A stretch of DNA of 64,000 nt from Enchytraeus crypticus (lineage: Eukaryota; Annelida; Clitellata; Enchytraeida; Enchytraeidae). Below the pieces are notes generated by a model. The model was not told the origin of the DNA and did no database searches. It worked only from the letters and a program-made list of their open reading frames with translations. How positions within the stretch are numbered: position 1 is the first letter of the stretch; each line of letters opens with the position of its first letter. A program made the translations under genes and the position numbers. The stretch covers positions 224,001 to 288,000 of the forward strand of contig CAJHZI010000269.1 of assembly GCA_905160935.1 (NCBI GenBank). The letters are read 5' to 3'. Of the stretch, positions 45,373 through 56,660 are shown in pieces.

Positions 45373-45913
45373 TGGACCATCTGGAACAAATGGTGAAGAA
45401 GAAACAAACGTCTATATTAGTGCATTATTCATTTCTCTATTGTCTCATGAGCTGCCTCTTTCAATGCAGAGGCTGACGTCAGTCAACATGATACTAACAC
45501 TGTTTTGCAGATCCTTGGTGAAATGCCAGTGAAAACGAGTAAGTACTGAATCTATATTTATTTAGAAATTTGCGACTCATATAAATGTATACATGTAAAT
45601 ATTGCAATTCATTATATAATGTCAAAAAGAATGGTATTGTTCCATAAGATCATAAGATTTAATCATTTTGATACTTTACATTATAAAATGAATTGTAATA
45701 CTTACATGTATACATTTGTATGATATCGCTAAATTCTAAATAAATATAAATTCAGTACTTACTCGTTTTCACTGACATTTCACCAAGGATCTACAAAACA
45801 GTGTTGGCTTCATGTTGGCTGAAGTCTGCCTCTAAATTGGAAGCTACAGCCAATAAGACAATACACTACTGTAGACGGTTGTTTCTTCTTCACCACTTAT
45901 TCCAAATGGACCA
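45373..45913. repeat. Fold-back repeat: about 250-bp inverted arms, about 40-bp loop
   Basis: Left arm 45373-45626 and right arm 45666-45913 are reverse complements at roughly 80-85%, sharing GTGAAAACGAGTAAGTACTG, GATCCTTGGTGAAATG and AATGTATACATGTAA blocks. A transcript would fold into one long hairpin. Such structures are typical of fold-back or hairpin MITE elements. No target duplication could be settled. Confidence 0.85.
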
Positions 45914-47086
45914 GGTGTGATGTTGTCTGCCCCTGTGACTGTCGTAACTGTATTGCATTCTTTATTCACAAGTTGTTCAGACCTGAGCATTGCCTGTGTT
46001 TCAACTAGTATAGAACTTTTCACCTGAAACTAGTTTTACTTTGAGAGACATTGTTGTACAGCAAAAATCCAAATTTACAATTTGGAGAGACTTGGTTACT
46101 GGACACTCTTTGCGTAAACTGTACGGACCTGAACATTTCTTGATGGGTCCTGAAAATCTCAGAAGAAGTGATTGTTCATAACACTAGCAAATAGTTTTGA
46201 AACATTTATCATGTAGTGTAAGTCTGATCTTAACCCTAAAAGTATTTTCTCATCTTCTTCTACATTCCGTAGTCCACTTTTCATACAATTTTTTTTCGTA
46301 AATATTAACTTATGACATCTATCTACTGAAGCAAAACTACAGTTTTTCATTCTCAGATGAATCATTTTATAAATATAGTACTTTATACTATTTTCATAAT
46401 TTTTGAACTAAAATCTACATTTCACTGAGCCTTTGAATATTCAGAACAATGCCAAGAAAGAACTTTTTAAAAGCCTGTTCTTGTTTGCTTTCTTTATACC
46501 TCAATTCAGAGTTTCCTTGCTCTCCAATTGGTTCTTGAGGATCGAACTAATGTTGAAGCATCTTGAAAATATTCTAATCAAATTTTCAAAGAGAATTAAT
46601 TGAACTACGGAAGATATCGTTAATTTTTTGTTATGCTAACTTCAGATTTGCAGTATATAGGTGTCATCTTCTAAATTATTTTTAAAAGTTAGAAAACAAA
46701 CACAACACAGCTGCAATTTTTCAGGATTATAGATACATGTCCATTGTCCAAGGTACATTAAATCATAAAAATATTGAACAATATTTTTGTCCCACAAGAC
46801 CAAGTTTGAAGTCAAAAATTTTTCTTCCCCAAAAGGAATGAAATATTCTTGAACCTTTTAACCTTCTAGTTAGATATATTTAGAAAGCCCTACACATTTT
46901 GTAAAAGAATGACAACAGAATGAAGTTTCTAGGTGAAACAGTTTGTGAGTTACAGAAAATTGAAAAAGACAGGTCTTCGTGTCGAGACCCGAAAATTAGT
47001 CGGGTCGTAACTTTGGAACTGTTTGTGGGATTTCAGGGAAAAGAATCGTTTTGAGGTTTTGGCTCATAAATATTATATATATATAT
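45914..47086. other. Intron 2 sequence, no feature recognised
   Basis: About 1.2 kb of AT-rich DNA, no repeat family or coding exon identified. Confidence 0.5.
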
Positions 47087-47532
47087 TGTAACAGATTCCA
47101 GCTCTTCCCACTTGTTGTTGCTGTCCTCCGTCTTTCTTTATTTAGACAGTGACCACTCTGCTCTCTTTCTTAGGCGGGAATTCGGCCTGTTAGGTAATCC
47201 TCCGTTTGATAACGGAACTCTGGTTTTGACTCTGCGACTGGTTGGATCTCGGCCTCTTGACTTTCCTTGACCGGCGTAGTTTCTGGCTTGCTGTGTTGGA
47301 GCGTTCTTCTGCTTCCTTCCTAAGTTAAGTATTCGTTGTTTGTTTTTGTTACTTACCTACATTGTGTTATACTATGTTTTTGTGGTAATACAATTTCACA
47401 TCACTCTTCAGTACGGTCGTTTGGCATTGTTCATTATAGGCATTTTCGGAGTAACTCCACGTTGGTCACCTTGAAATCATACCCCTAGACAACGACTGTG
47501 TGCGCCCACTACGGATACACACACACACCGCC

Positions 47533-47535
<3 letters not shown>
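47087..47535 (+). mobile_element. Solo LTR inserted in a TA microsatellite (449 bp)
   Basis: Starts TGTAACAG and ends CGCCACA, so it has the TG...CA ends of an LTR, and is GC-richer than its surroundings. It is bordered on both sides by (TA)n (47071-47086 and 47536 onward), so the expected 4-6-bp target duplication is hidden in the repeat. No internal retroelement sequence is beside it, hence a solo LTR. Which family (Gypsy, Pao or Copia) cannot be told. Confidence 0.65.

Positions 47536-47584
<49 letters not shown>
47536..47584. repeat. (TA)n microsatellite
   Basis: About 24 TA units with one GTA interruption. Together with the TA run before the solo LTR it looks like one array split by the LTR. 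Confidence 0.9.
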
Positions 47585-47798
47585 CCAAATTTTATCATAA
47601 TCTGAGACATGAGGGTGTTAACCACTGGATGAGTTGACGTGGAATGACCCATATTAGCATACAAATATAACAAAAACTTCCTGATATAAAGGTGACAATT
47701 TTTACAAAATCATTTCAACATGAGAGATTACAGGATTCCTGGTAAGAATACCAGTGAACACCAAAAAAACCAACAATGAAACATATTGATAAAAGTAC

Positions 47799-47938
47799 CT
47801 TTCAAGTCCTGCATAATTTTGAATTTCTCCAGAAAGTTTCCATCATTAGCGAAGAGGTCAGCCCCATCAGTTCCTACCTTAGGGTGAGACAAATTCGGCA
47901 GAGAACTGCGACTAGTGAAACCTGGTCTCCTTTGAATC
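47799..47938 (-). CDS. SUGP1: SUGP1-type gene, exon 2 (FANDG motif)
   Basis: The acceptor is CAATTTTGTGTAG before 47938 and the donor is GAAAG|GTACTT at 47798. The 140-bp exon completes the split codon from exon 1 and encodes IQRRPGFTSRSSLPNL and then LFANDGNFLEKFKIMQDLK. FANDG-FL--FLK-Q is one of the most conserved short motifs of SUGP1. It ends in phase 1 for exon 3. In human the RR-G--SRS-like segment lies after FANDG, so the order of these two short pieces differs here. Confidence 0.88.
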
Positions 47939-48371
47939 CTACACAAAATTGTATGGCTTAAATATATGTCAAATTATTGTCAAATATCACAAGTATTTAG
48001 TAAAATTATAGCACTTCTTTTAGCATGAAATATTAAAACAAATTTAAATTTTTAATACTTGAAAAATTTATACTCATTTGTATTTAACTGATACAACCAA
48101 AAACCTTCAATAAAGACTTTCAGATAGTTCATATTCGGCATATACATTATACAATAAATCAAACGTTCTTACACTGTACTCAGTTTCAACTGTTTCACGT
48201 CATAGTTGCATACGATGGTACAGCAAATATTAAATCTACACATTAAATGCAAAATAAAGCATTTTTAGCGCATGCCACATTCGTCCATTATCGTCGATTT
48301 TGAACAAATATGATCAGGATTCTTTTCAAAGGAATTTGGCCGACTGGTAGGTTATATACAGCTATAAATTA

Positions 48372-48440
48372 TTGCGGGGACGTCCCTGACATCATCCTTG
48401 GATTAGGAAATGGATGTTAAACCTTTATTATTTTTATTAA
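48372..48440 (+). mobile_element. Short L2-like 3' tail fragment
   Basis: GGGACGTCCCTGACATCATC...GGAAATGGATGTTAAAC matches the terminal segment of the L2-like copies at 20.06, 27.8 and 45.3 kb. Nothing of the coding part is present. Confidence 0.55.
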
Positions 48441-48751
48441 TAAATATTCATGTTTGTGAAGTAAAATATTTCGGCTGAGCAGGTCTCGAGTTATTTAGGT
48501 AAGTTGAAGCTATGCACTGGGGACCTACGGGATTTTTCATTCAAAGCTGTTAACACTCTTCTTCCAAGGTTGTTTACCCATCCATGTACTAACCAGGCTC
48601 GACATAACTTCGTCCGTTTATTTTATTCAAGCAATCAAGAAATATGTGTACATGAATTATAACTCATATTCTGAATCTACACCTCAAACGTTGACGTTTC
48701 TTGCACATAGGATCAGAACTGGCAAAGATACGGCCCTTCAATATGGCCTTT

Positions 48752-48895
48752 CGGCTGGAGCCAGTGGCGATGTTGGCAAGATATTCAACCGTAGGTCAGT
48801 ACAGTACGTGCAAGGTTCAAATCCTACGCTTGCCCGTCACTGACATCGCTTTCGAGAAAGGAAACTGACGTTAACATGAGCTTTTTAGCTCTTCA
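48752..48895 (+). mobile_element. tRNA-derived SINE (family 1), copy d
   Basis: GGCTGGAGCCAGTGGCGATG start, A-box-like TGGCGATGTTGG, B box GGTTCAAATCC, tail CGTCACTGACATCGCTTTCG and GAAACTGACGTTAAC. In intron 1 of the SUGP1-type gene, facing copy e. Confidence 0.85.
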
Positions 48896-49156
48896 AGCTG
48901 AGAAAATTTGAGACACACTTTGAATTTCTAAAAAAAAGTTTGATGTACCAAATTCGGGTCACCAAATCCGCCAAAACTGTAGAACTGGCATACCAATTTA
49001 ACTAAAATCCTAATTCTAGTCTTGAGACACATTTTACCCAACAAGATGCAAATTTCAAGCAAATCTGAGATGGTCACCGGCGAGCATTCGCCCAGTAGAC
49101 ATGGAATTTCAACTGGAACCCACAAAATTTCAGATGGATCCCACTGAAGCTGGTAC

Positions 49157-49282
49157 AGCTAATGTTAACGTCCATTTCCTCATTCGAATGCGATGTCAGA
49201 GCCAGGCAAGCCCAGGATTTTAACCCCGCAAATACTGAACGGCGGTCGAATATCTTACCGACATCGCAACTGGCTCCAGCTA
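49157..49282 (-). mobile_element. tRNA-derived SINE (family 1), copy e
   Basis: Reverse complement of the family: GGAGCCAGTTGCGATGTCGG, a degenerate B box (GGTTAAAATCC), tail and GGAAATGGACGTTAACA. It lies in opposite orientation to copy d, 261 bp away, so transcripts of intron 1 could form a duplex. Confidence 0.85.
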
Positions 49283-49923
49283 GTACCTACTAGCTGTAGA
49301 ACCAGTGGGTCAAAAAGCAAATTGATCATCAAAGTAAAGAGATGATGGCTAACATGATATGACAGGGTAAACATGCATTATATTACAGTATGTTTACCCT
49401 GTCAACATACAACAACTCTATCTATCTACTCCAGTGAGTAGAGGTGTACCGGATTTGATTTTTTCAAATCTTGTACACCCATTTCTGTGTGATGTATTCG
49501 ATCAAAATTATTGACTTGCCATGGATCGAACACATAGCATTATCATTTTGAAATTTGTGTAAAATTCACTAAAATTACAGATTAATTAATCACTAATTTG
49601 ATAATGTTAACTACTTTAAAATTAAAATCATTAAAGCCCTAGTAAGCATTTCTTTGCTACTGATAGCAGCAATCGGCGGGAAGCTCTGATACAAGATTAA
49701 CCTTCCGTGGAACCAAGGGGATATCCATCGTATGCTGACTGACCTGAGCTCTGAAACCCGGTGACTTGCATCTGAGGAAAACACTCGAACCATTATTCTA
49801 TATCCCCTATCTTGAAGGACTGTTGCTTGAATTTGACACTATGACAAATAGATTCTCAGTAATCATTTAAGACGCACTATTTAGAAAAAGCGTTTTTGAA
49901 AGCAGATGAATTAAGTAACTTAC

Positions 49924-50129
49924 ACAGAATTCGATTTTGAAGATAAATCACTTTCTTTTAACAACTGCTGGTGCATCTTATCAGCTAACTTTTTTTCTAT
50001 TTCTCTCTTTTTTTGTTCGATCAATCTCTCCTGCAGACCTATCTCTCTGTTACGACTAGAAAAATTGTTCTGAGGATTTGTTACTGTCTTGTGACCAGGA
50101 GTAGAAAAAGCCTTCCAGTGATGTGACAT
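49924..50129 (-). CDS. SUGP1: SUGP1-type gene, exon 1 (start codon, QKKREIE helix)
   Basis: The ATG at 50129 (in AAAAATGTCA context) opens 206 coding bases ending at the donor TCTGT|GTAAGT. It encodes MSHHWKAFSTPGH, a short linker and LQERLIEQKKREIEKKLADK, matching the LIAQKKREIEAKMEQK helix near the N-terminus of human SUGP1. It is the first coding exon because an ATG lies well before the conserved helix and no acceptor is obvious upstream; an additional 5' UTR exon is possible. The upstream 400 bp is AT-rich with no TATA or CpG-rich promoter signature that I can defend. Confidence 0.85.
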
Positions 50130-51179
50130 TTTTAATTTTGAAAATTACAGTCCAATAAAGTCAAGAAATAAGTTTTAGAAAAATTCCAAATGCTGCAAAA
50201 ATACAATAATCATATAATAATTCCACACACCTATATAATAATTGTGTACCTATAGTCCTATATAACTATGTTATAATTTAAGCTTCAAAATTAAGTTAGT
50301 CATATAATGCAAAAATTTGACCAAATTTAATTTAGTACACTACATTTAATCCAACAATTGAGATAACACTTCACACTCTCAGCCTCTTGGTCGGAAATGA
50401 CGCTATATAATCCGTTGAATACCTTCGATATCTGGTACCTGAATGTCAACTGACAATGCCAAAATGAGGATAAAGTATCAGAGTAGTCTTCTGTAGGGAC
50501 ATCGGAATTCAATAGAATGTAGTATCCTATCTACAGGCACATTAATGTCTGACGGCATGTTATATACTGTACACATGTTAACTATTCATTATATCTAACG
50601 CTCTGCCGCCTTCACACTTCAGAGGACTTTATCAGTAGAAGGATGACTGATTCCAACTTAAGAATCAACCTCAATCAAATATTTTGAATATCAATTACCA
50701 TATCTACTATAGTATATCTACTTGTACATGTATAAAGTCTAAAAAAATAGAAAGATATTGTCATGAAGGACAATATTAAGTTAACACTGTAATAATATCA
50801 TTATTAAACATTGATATTAGCTAAACGGTAATAATTGAACACTGAAATATTACTTACATGTAGTTTAATTAGCCAAATATAAATCTATCCTATATTACAT
50901 TTATCTATCTACCCAAGTTTTATACTCTGCTGATCAGCCTGTAGGAATGGAATCAAAGAGACTTCAATCTGAACTTTTTCTATTAGAAATAAACTACTTA
51001 AAATAATTTTGCCCTGTTAATTATTTAAATAAATAAATAAATGAAACAAAAGAGGCAATACAACAGTCAAAGAGATAAATATGCATAACCCGTGCATGAA
51101 AACAAGTCCAGAAAATTCACAATCTGCAAAATTTACAAAAAAATTAATTTCATTAATAAAAATTGGACTATAGCTTAAT
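50130..51179. other. Upstream of the SUGP1-type gene, nothing recognised
   Basis: AT-rich intergenic sequence. The promoter of the minus-strand gene should lie here but no specific element is supported. Confidence 0.4.
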
Positions 51180-51650
51180 AGACCTTTGCGAAACTCACAA
51201 ATTTTAACCAATAGGAAGCAAGGGCCCTGACCTAGATCAATCTTTGATTCTGCGTCAGTTCACTTCACTACAAGTAACCACAGATGCCACATAATTCTTG
51301 ATATAATATAACGAAAATATTATTTGAAATCATTAAATTTTATAACTAAATCTTTGAAAGTTGAATTGATAGTCATATAGATATGTTATCTAATGTAACT
51401 TAATGAAATTTAATGTACCTAAACCTAGAAATGAAATCTGATTTTGCAAAACTTCCTTAGTTAAATAACTTAATTTATTGGCCTATACTCTGCGCATGCA
51501 ATTTACTGTTACATTGCAAACAAATAAAGAGACTTTTCTTATCATTTTAAATGTTATCTTGATAACACTATCAATTATGAGCAGTTTCAACGATCTTAGA
51601 CGTCTTAAGGTTATTTTTGGTTCTATTCCGTATAAAATTATAACTCTTAT
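51180..51650 (+). repeat. Interspersed 471-bp repeat X, intact copy
   Basis: Runs from AGACCTTTGCGAAACTC to TATAACTCTTAT. A second copy starts at 56451 and is split by two insertions, its last part ending at 58758. No ORF, no inverted ends and no tRNA head are evident, so the class is unknown. Confidence 0.75.
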
Positions 51651-51997
51651 GGGTATAGTGTAAAGTTACACTCATATGAAGACATCTTTTACTAGTTTAG
51701 ATATTAATTTATATGTAATTGTTATTTAGCTTATTATTACTATTGAACTCCTATAAAGTAGTCTCGAAGACCAAATTCGGCCATGACACTGCTATATAAG
51801 TTTTCGTAGCTAATAATGATAATAATATTCTTGTGCTCAGATGATTTTCCTTCTTCCGTATGATTTCTTTTTACTGTTTATCTTAAAAATGCAGAAATTC
51901 AGATAATTTTCGTCACAAATGATTCGATATAACATTGACTGAAATTGAAAAAATAAAATAAAATTACAAAAATTACAGTGCTATACTGTCCTTATCC

Positions 51998-52198
51998 TTA
52001 TAGAACCTTATCCATGGCAGCATCGAGCACTATTGAAATATTTCCAAAGCGATAAGCAAAATGAAAATTTTTGAATTTAAAGATTTCAATTGAGCTTAAA
52101 TTATACAGCGTCATATTATTCTTTATTTCAAAAACATATTCTTCTGGAATGACCCATAACAGGAAAAACACATGAATGCGGTGATGGCGAAATGACAT
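51998..52198 (-). CDS. Unassigned small ORF, possible exon
   Basis: 66 residues on the minus strand (RIHVFFLLWVIPEEYVFEIK, NNMTLYNLSSIEIFKF, FHFAYRFGNISIVLDAA) with a composition that looks like protein: hydrophobic, aromatic and well mixed, unlike the AT-rich surroundings. I do not recognise a family. It could be an exon of an unknown gene with the ORF at 52571-52786, or chance. Confidence 0.25.
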   Translation of the reverse strand: MSFRHHRIHVFFLLWVIPEEYVFEIKNNMTLYNLSSIEIFKFKNFHFAYRFGNISIVLDAAMDKVL

Positions 52199-52570
52199 GG
52201 TGCTAACGTTAAACTTTACAGTTTAATGCGCGTAATTACATGTACTTGCTTAATAACATGTATTAGTGACGGTTAATTGTAGTATAATCATATTTATATA
52301 CAGTTGAATATATTTAATTATTTAAGCAGAAGTACAGAATGATCACAATCTGATATATTAATTTTATAGTCAACATTATTATATGCAACAGTTAAATAAG
52401 TACATATATTTACTTTGCAAACTCAAGGATTTTTCCTTAGAAATTAACTTATTAAAGTTTTCAGAGTTAAAAGGCCATTAAATTACTAATAATTTCTACT
52501 TAGCTTATTAAAGTTTTGCATAAATCTTTCTGTCAGTTTATGCTTTGGACTATAGACGTATCCTAGAGTG

Positions 52571-52786
52571 TCAAAATTCAGTCTCTTTCTGATGCATTTT
52601 GAGGATACTTAATTTATTTTGATAGTTAATTGAAATATTCTCCGCAATTAATGTGTGGTGATTGCAAGGGAATGGCAAATTATTATATTTTATGTTGTCC
52701 TTGTGTTCAATTTTGATTACTTCGGTTGCTAGGTTACCGATATTTTTCTCTTGTTCTAATGTCTGGCAAAGGTATATAAAATTCAA
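52571..52786 (-). CDS. Unassigned small ORF, possible exon
   Basis: 71 residues on the minus strand (LCQTLEQEKNIGNLATEVIK, ending SILKMHQKETEF). An acceptor-like TATACCTTTGCCAG precedes LEQEK. No family recognised. Same strand as 51998-52198 and 373 bp upstream of it. Confidence 0.25.
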   Translation of the reverse strand: MNFIYLCQTLEQEKNIGNLATEVIKIEHKDNIKYNNLPFPCNHHTLIAENISINYQNKLSILKMHQKETEF

Positions 52787-53075
52787 ATATAAACATTAAA
52801 AAATAATGAATATCAAACAAAGCAAATGGAATAAGAGGACCGGTGGAGGCTTAATTGTTTGCCATAATAGTATACTGTATATCCTTTCATTTAAAACTGA
52901 GCGCAGAGATGCACTACACTTCCACCGGATGGGCAAGAGCATGGCATATGTATAAGGGCACAAACATATTAGACACTAATTCATATTCATTTTGGGTTCC
53001 TTTAATTGAAAATTAAAAACCTTCGACAGCAAGCCATCAAGATGCCGTAAAATAGGTTATTGTTATTGTTATTGT

Positions 53076-53175
53076 TACTCGACCCGCGGATCAGAATGTG
53101 CGGGTTCAAATCCTGGGCTCTCCCGTCATTGACATCGCTTTCAAGTGAGGAAATTGACGTTAACATGAGCTTTTA
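53076..53175 (+). mobile_element. tRNA-derived SINE (family 1), copy f, 5'-truncated
   Basis: Begins at CTCGACCCGCGGATCAG, without the A box, then B box GGTTCAAATCC, CGTCATTGACATCGC and GAGGAAATTGACGTTAAC. It is preceded by a (TTG/TTA)n run (53056-53075). Confidence 0.8.
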
Positions 53176-53699
53176 ATAGACTTTAAAAACAGAGTAATTC
53201 TAATTTTATTTTCTAAACTATCCCTAACCCCTACCCATTACCCTAACCCTAACATACCATATTCCTTATAAAAACTACTAAAATTTAATCAAACTTTAAA
53301 AAAGCGACTCGGGCCAGAATCCAACACCGAACCACATGATCTAAAGTCTAGCATCGATACCACCATGCAACCAATTCTTCCGAATGAAACCTGCTGAATA
53401 TATGATGTCAACATATCGTATTAGAAATAACAAAATCTTATTCCAAAATCTTTTTTGGGTAACTTATACGCAGTGGTTAAGTTGCACACGATAAAATGTC
53501 AGCAAACAGTGAAAAATGACTGATGCTTAAACGTACAATAAAGAACTCTTCGCTTATTTCGATAAGTGAAAAAACAAAGTAGGCATAATTGTAATTTTAA
53601 TTAAACTTTCTTTAACCATCCCTCATATTTTCTATTCCTAGAAAATCGTTATCCTATAGCTATAGCTGCTCTTCACTTGTTCTTTCTTCTTATCGTGTC

Positions 53700-56450
53700 C
53701 TTATACAGCATTAATCCAGCGTCTGACACAATTTCTCGCCCGATCATTAAACTCTGAGATCCTCACGCTTGACCCTATCACCGGTCAAGTTGCAGTTCAT
53801 CAAATTGTCAATGTCCTCCTCCTCCAGGCCGCAGTCACATACTGTAGAACCATTATAATAACTCCATCGGCTCATTGCAACCTTTGTCCGACCGACACCT
53901 GTCCTAAATCTATTTAAGCATAACCACGTTCGTCGATCCTCATCGCACCCACACGGAAGACTTTCTGACGCTTCTACACATATTTTATCCTCTGGAACTA
54001 TAATTGATTGGAGATGTTCTCTCCGCATCTGGAGACAAGCTTGCTCCACTGACTGAGTTAGTGGCGACACTGAATTTAAGAAGCTGTGCCTTGATTTGAG
54101 TCGCGATCTCCGAGGATTTTCACCATGTAATGGATGTCGTTGATCCTGTTCTTGTCTACTTCTTTCAGCTTGGCTAGCTACATTACGTCTGATGGATGGT
54201 TGTGCTATGCCAGAGAGTAAGTACAGATTGTCCTTACTTGTTGGTTTCAGTCAACTTGTTATATGACGACACGCAGCATTAAGAGCACTGTCAATTTTAT
54301 GGGCATGTGTGGAGCGACATCAAAGAACGCAGGCATACTCAGCGCTAGAGTAGCAGAGGGCCAATGCTGTGTTGGCCTTTGCACCCCAATGAGTGTTCGC
54401 CAGTTTTCCTAATATTGAATTTCTTGTACTGACCTTTGCGTTCGTTTTTCCTACATGCTGCTTGAAATTCAGAGTCCTATCTAAAGTTACACCAAGGTAT
54501 ACTGGGTGTGTACAGTATTGTAGTTCTACACCTTCCCATTTAACTTTAAGCTCCTTACTAGCATCCTTATTTCTTAAATGAAAGGCGCACACTTGTGTTT
54601 TGGTAGGATAAGGTATTAGGTGATTTTCCACATAATATACCGACAGTGATTCTGGGACTTCATTTAGTCGTTTTTCAATGTCACTGAAATTCTTAGACTG
54701 ATATGCAAAACAGAGAACAGTTGTTATCAGCATAGATGAAATTTCTGGTATTCTGCATAATTGGCTGATCATTCGTATAGATGTTGAACAGAATAGGCGC
54801 TAAAACACTCCCTTGAGGAAGACCATTCTGCTGCTTCGTCCATCGGCTCTGTGGGTGACCTCCCAGTTCAACATAGAATCGACGATTCGTTAGGAGTTGT
54901 TGGGTGAATTTAGTCAATTTATAGTCCTTCGTTATGTTGTAAAACTTGGTGATGAGTCGTCTATGGCATACAGTGTCGTATGCAGCTGACAGATCCACAA
55001 ATACAGCTCCAATAATGAGACCCTTCTCAAAGACATCTTCGATGTATTGGGTTAGGTTTATTATCTGACGGTGCATGATTTCCCCGAAAGGAACCCACCT
55101 TGCTGCTCTATCAACTTTTCATCGACCACTGGCAGCATTCGATTAAGGATCATGCGTTCTAGTAGCTTGTACGTATGGCATAGTAGTGATATAGGCCTGT
55201 AGTTTTTTTGCATCATTGGGATCTTTTCCAGGTTTGAGTAAAGCTATAACTTTAGCTTGTCTCCATAAGCATGGCATTGTATAGTTTGTTATACATTCAT
55301 TGTACAGCTCTAACAACCATACACGCTCTGGCCTTGGTTCCAAAGTGCTTGATTAACTCACACCCTATGTCATCTATTCCATGCTTTGCCATTCTTAAGA
55401 TAATCGATTGCAGTCAGAAGTTCGTCTGATGTGAATGGCTGCAATATACAGCCATTGACATCGGAGCAACGTTGATCTGGCGCTATCTTTGCCGTGGTTC
55501 TTTTCGCGAACCCGTGGGGCTCTTACCATTAAGTATAAGTTGATGGGCAATCTGATTTGCTGTTACACTGCTATAGACTTTTGGCTTTGTGTAGTCGTTT
55601 GTTAGTCTTCTAATATTTGGCCAAGCCTTCTTGCAATTATGTGTCGTATCGGTTGACTCATTCCTATTCTGCCACTTCTTATGTCGTTCATCTGCAAGTT
55701 TTACCAAAAGCTTATCGCCCATTGTTATAGTCTCCTCGTCAAATGGATCCCTTTCATAGGCTTCTGTATATGCCTGGTACAATTCTTTATTTTCTTGTGT
55801 TAATCCGGGTATGTATTCAGTCCTGCACCCTCGAGGGATATGCTTTCTTGCCACTCGTTTATTTTCCTTCACGAAGATTGTATAATCCTTGCTGCATGGA
55901 TTGATCCTATTGATAGATTTTTCAAGTTCATCGCTGAAACCGTCCCAGTCAGCCTTCTTGTAATTAAAACGGCGTCGAAATGGAACCTTATTCGATGAAG
56001 CCACTGCCTTGATCTCCACATCTATTGGTCTATGTTGTGTGCGAGGTATAGGAGAAAGAACCTTTTTATGACACATCTGTGATATCCGCTGACTGACAAA
56101 AATGAGATCTGGGTTGTAACCTCTGCCCCAGCGTCCACCGTTGAATGACCTTGACTTCTTAGGATCATGGATTAATGTGAGCTGATCCATTTCTGCCCAC
56201 AATTCCACCCTTCGCCCATCTTCGCTGCTTTCCTTGTAACCCCAGCTAGTTCTGTGGCTGTTAAAGTCCCCACGAATATTTCTGGCATTCCTAACTTAGG
56301 AACTGTAGATCCATCTAACTTGAATTATGTATTTGGCGTTCTCTTGATAACTTTTCAATTTCAATTGTCAACTTCACTTGTTGAAATAAGGGAAGAGTAT
56401 TTTATTGTACGTATAAGCGCAAATGAAAAAGGAACTTGGAATAAGAAGTA
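53700..56450 (-). mobile_element. LINE with near-complete but broken ORF2 (antisense)
   Basis: On the minus strand: GDFNSHRTSWGYKESSEDG near 56260 (endonuclease), VELWAEMDQLTLIHDP, RRRFNYKKADWDGF, RKHIPRGCRTEYIPGLTQEN and KKWQNRNESTDTTHNCKKAW (linker). After a break come WRQAKVIALLKPGKDPNDAK, VFVDLSAAYDTVCHRRLI, QNGLPQGSVLAPILFNIYTN and FIYADNN (catalytic YADD changed to YADN). Then TQVCAFHLRNKD and YLGVTLDRTLNFKQH, and the C-terminal WLCLNRFRTGVGRTKVAMSR with CDCGLEEEDIDNLMNC. Several stops and deletions. It ends at 56450 where repeat X starts. Confidence 0.82.
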
Positions 56451-56660
56451 AGACCTTTGCGAAACTCGAAAATTCCAACCAATAGGAAGCAAGTGCCCTG
56501 ACCTAGATCAATCTTTCTATCTGGGTCAGTTCACTTCATGTCATGCGCCCAAGGAATCCACATAATTCTTGATATAATATATCTTCTGAAATCATTTAAT
56601 TTGGTAGCCAAATCTTTGAAAGTTGAATCGATAGTCATATTGATATATGTTATCTAATGT

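Larger units (their letters stand above)
12058..50129 (-). other. SUGP1: SUGP1-type splicing factor gene (partial, six exons found)
   Basis: Six coding exons on the minus strand share consistent splice phases and give about 959 codons from an ATG at 50129. Order of domains: LI-QKKREIE helix, FANDG motif, long Pro/Ser/Gly-rich then Arg-Ser-rich region, SURP domain, KKEKKQSRW motif. In the family, SUGP1 is a nuclear spliceosome-associated protein that contacts the branch-site machinery; its G-patch activates the helicase DHX15. The G-patch exons are not seen here and should lie left of the window. Introns measure about 2.0, 4.7, 10.3, 4.5 and 13.8 kb and are filled with mobile elements. The second SURP domain known in human SUGP1 was not found. 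Confidence 0.82.

Noticed and set aside
49443..49479. Hairpin GGTGTAC...GTACACC with hAT-like TAGAGGTGTACCGG start
   Set aside because: No matching second end was found nearby, so it is not called an element.
53221..53255. CCCTAACCCTAAC-like telomere repeat
   Set aside because: Only two or three imperfect units, and not the arthropod-type TTAGG array.
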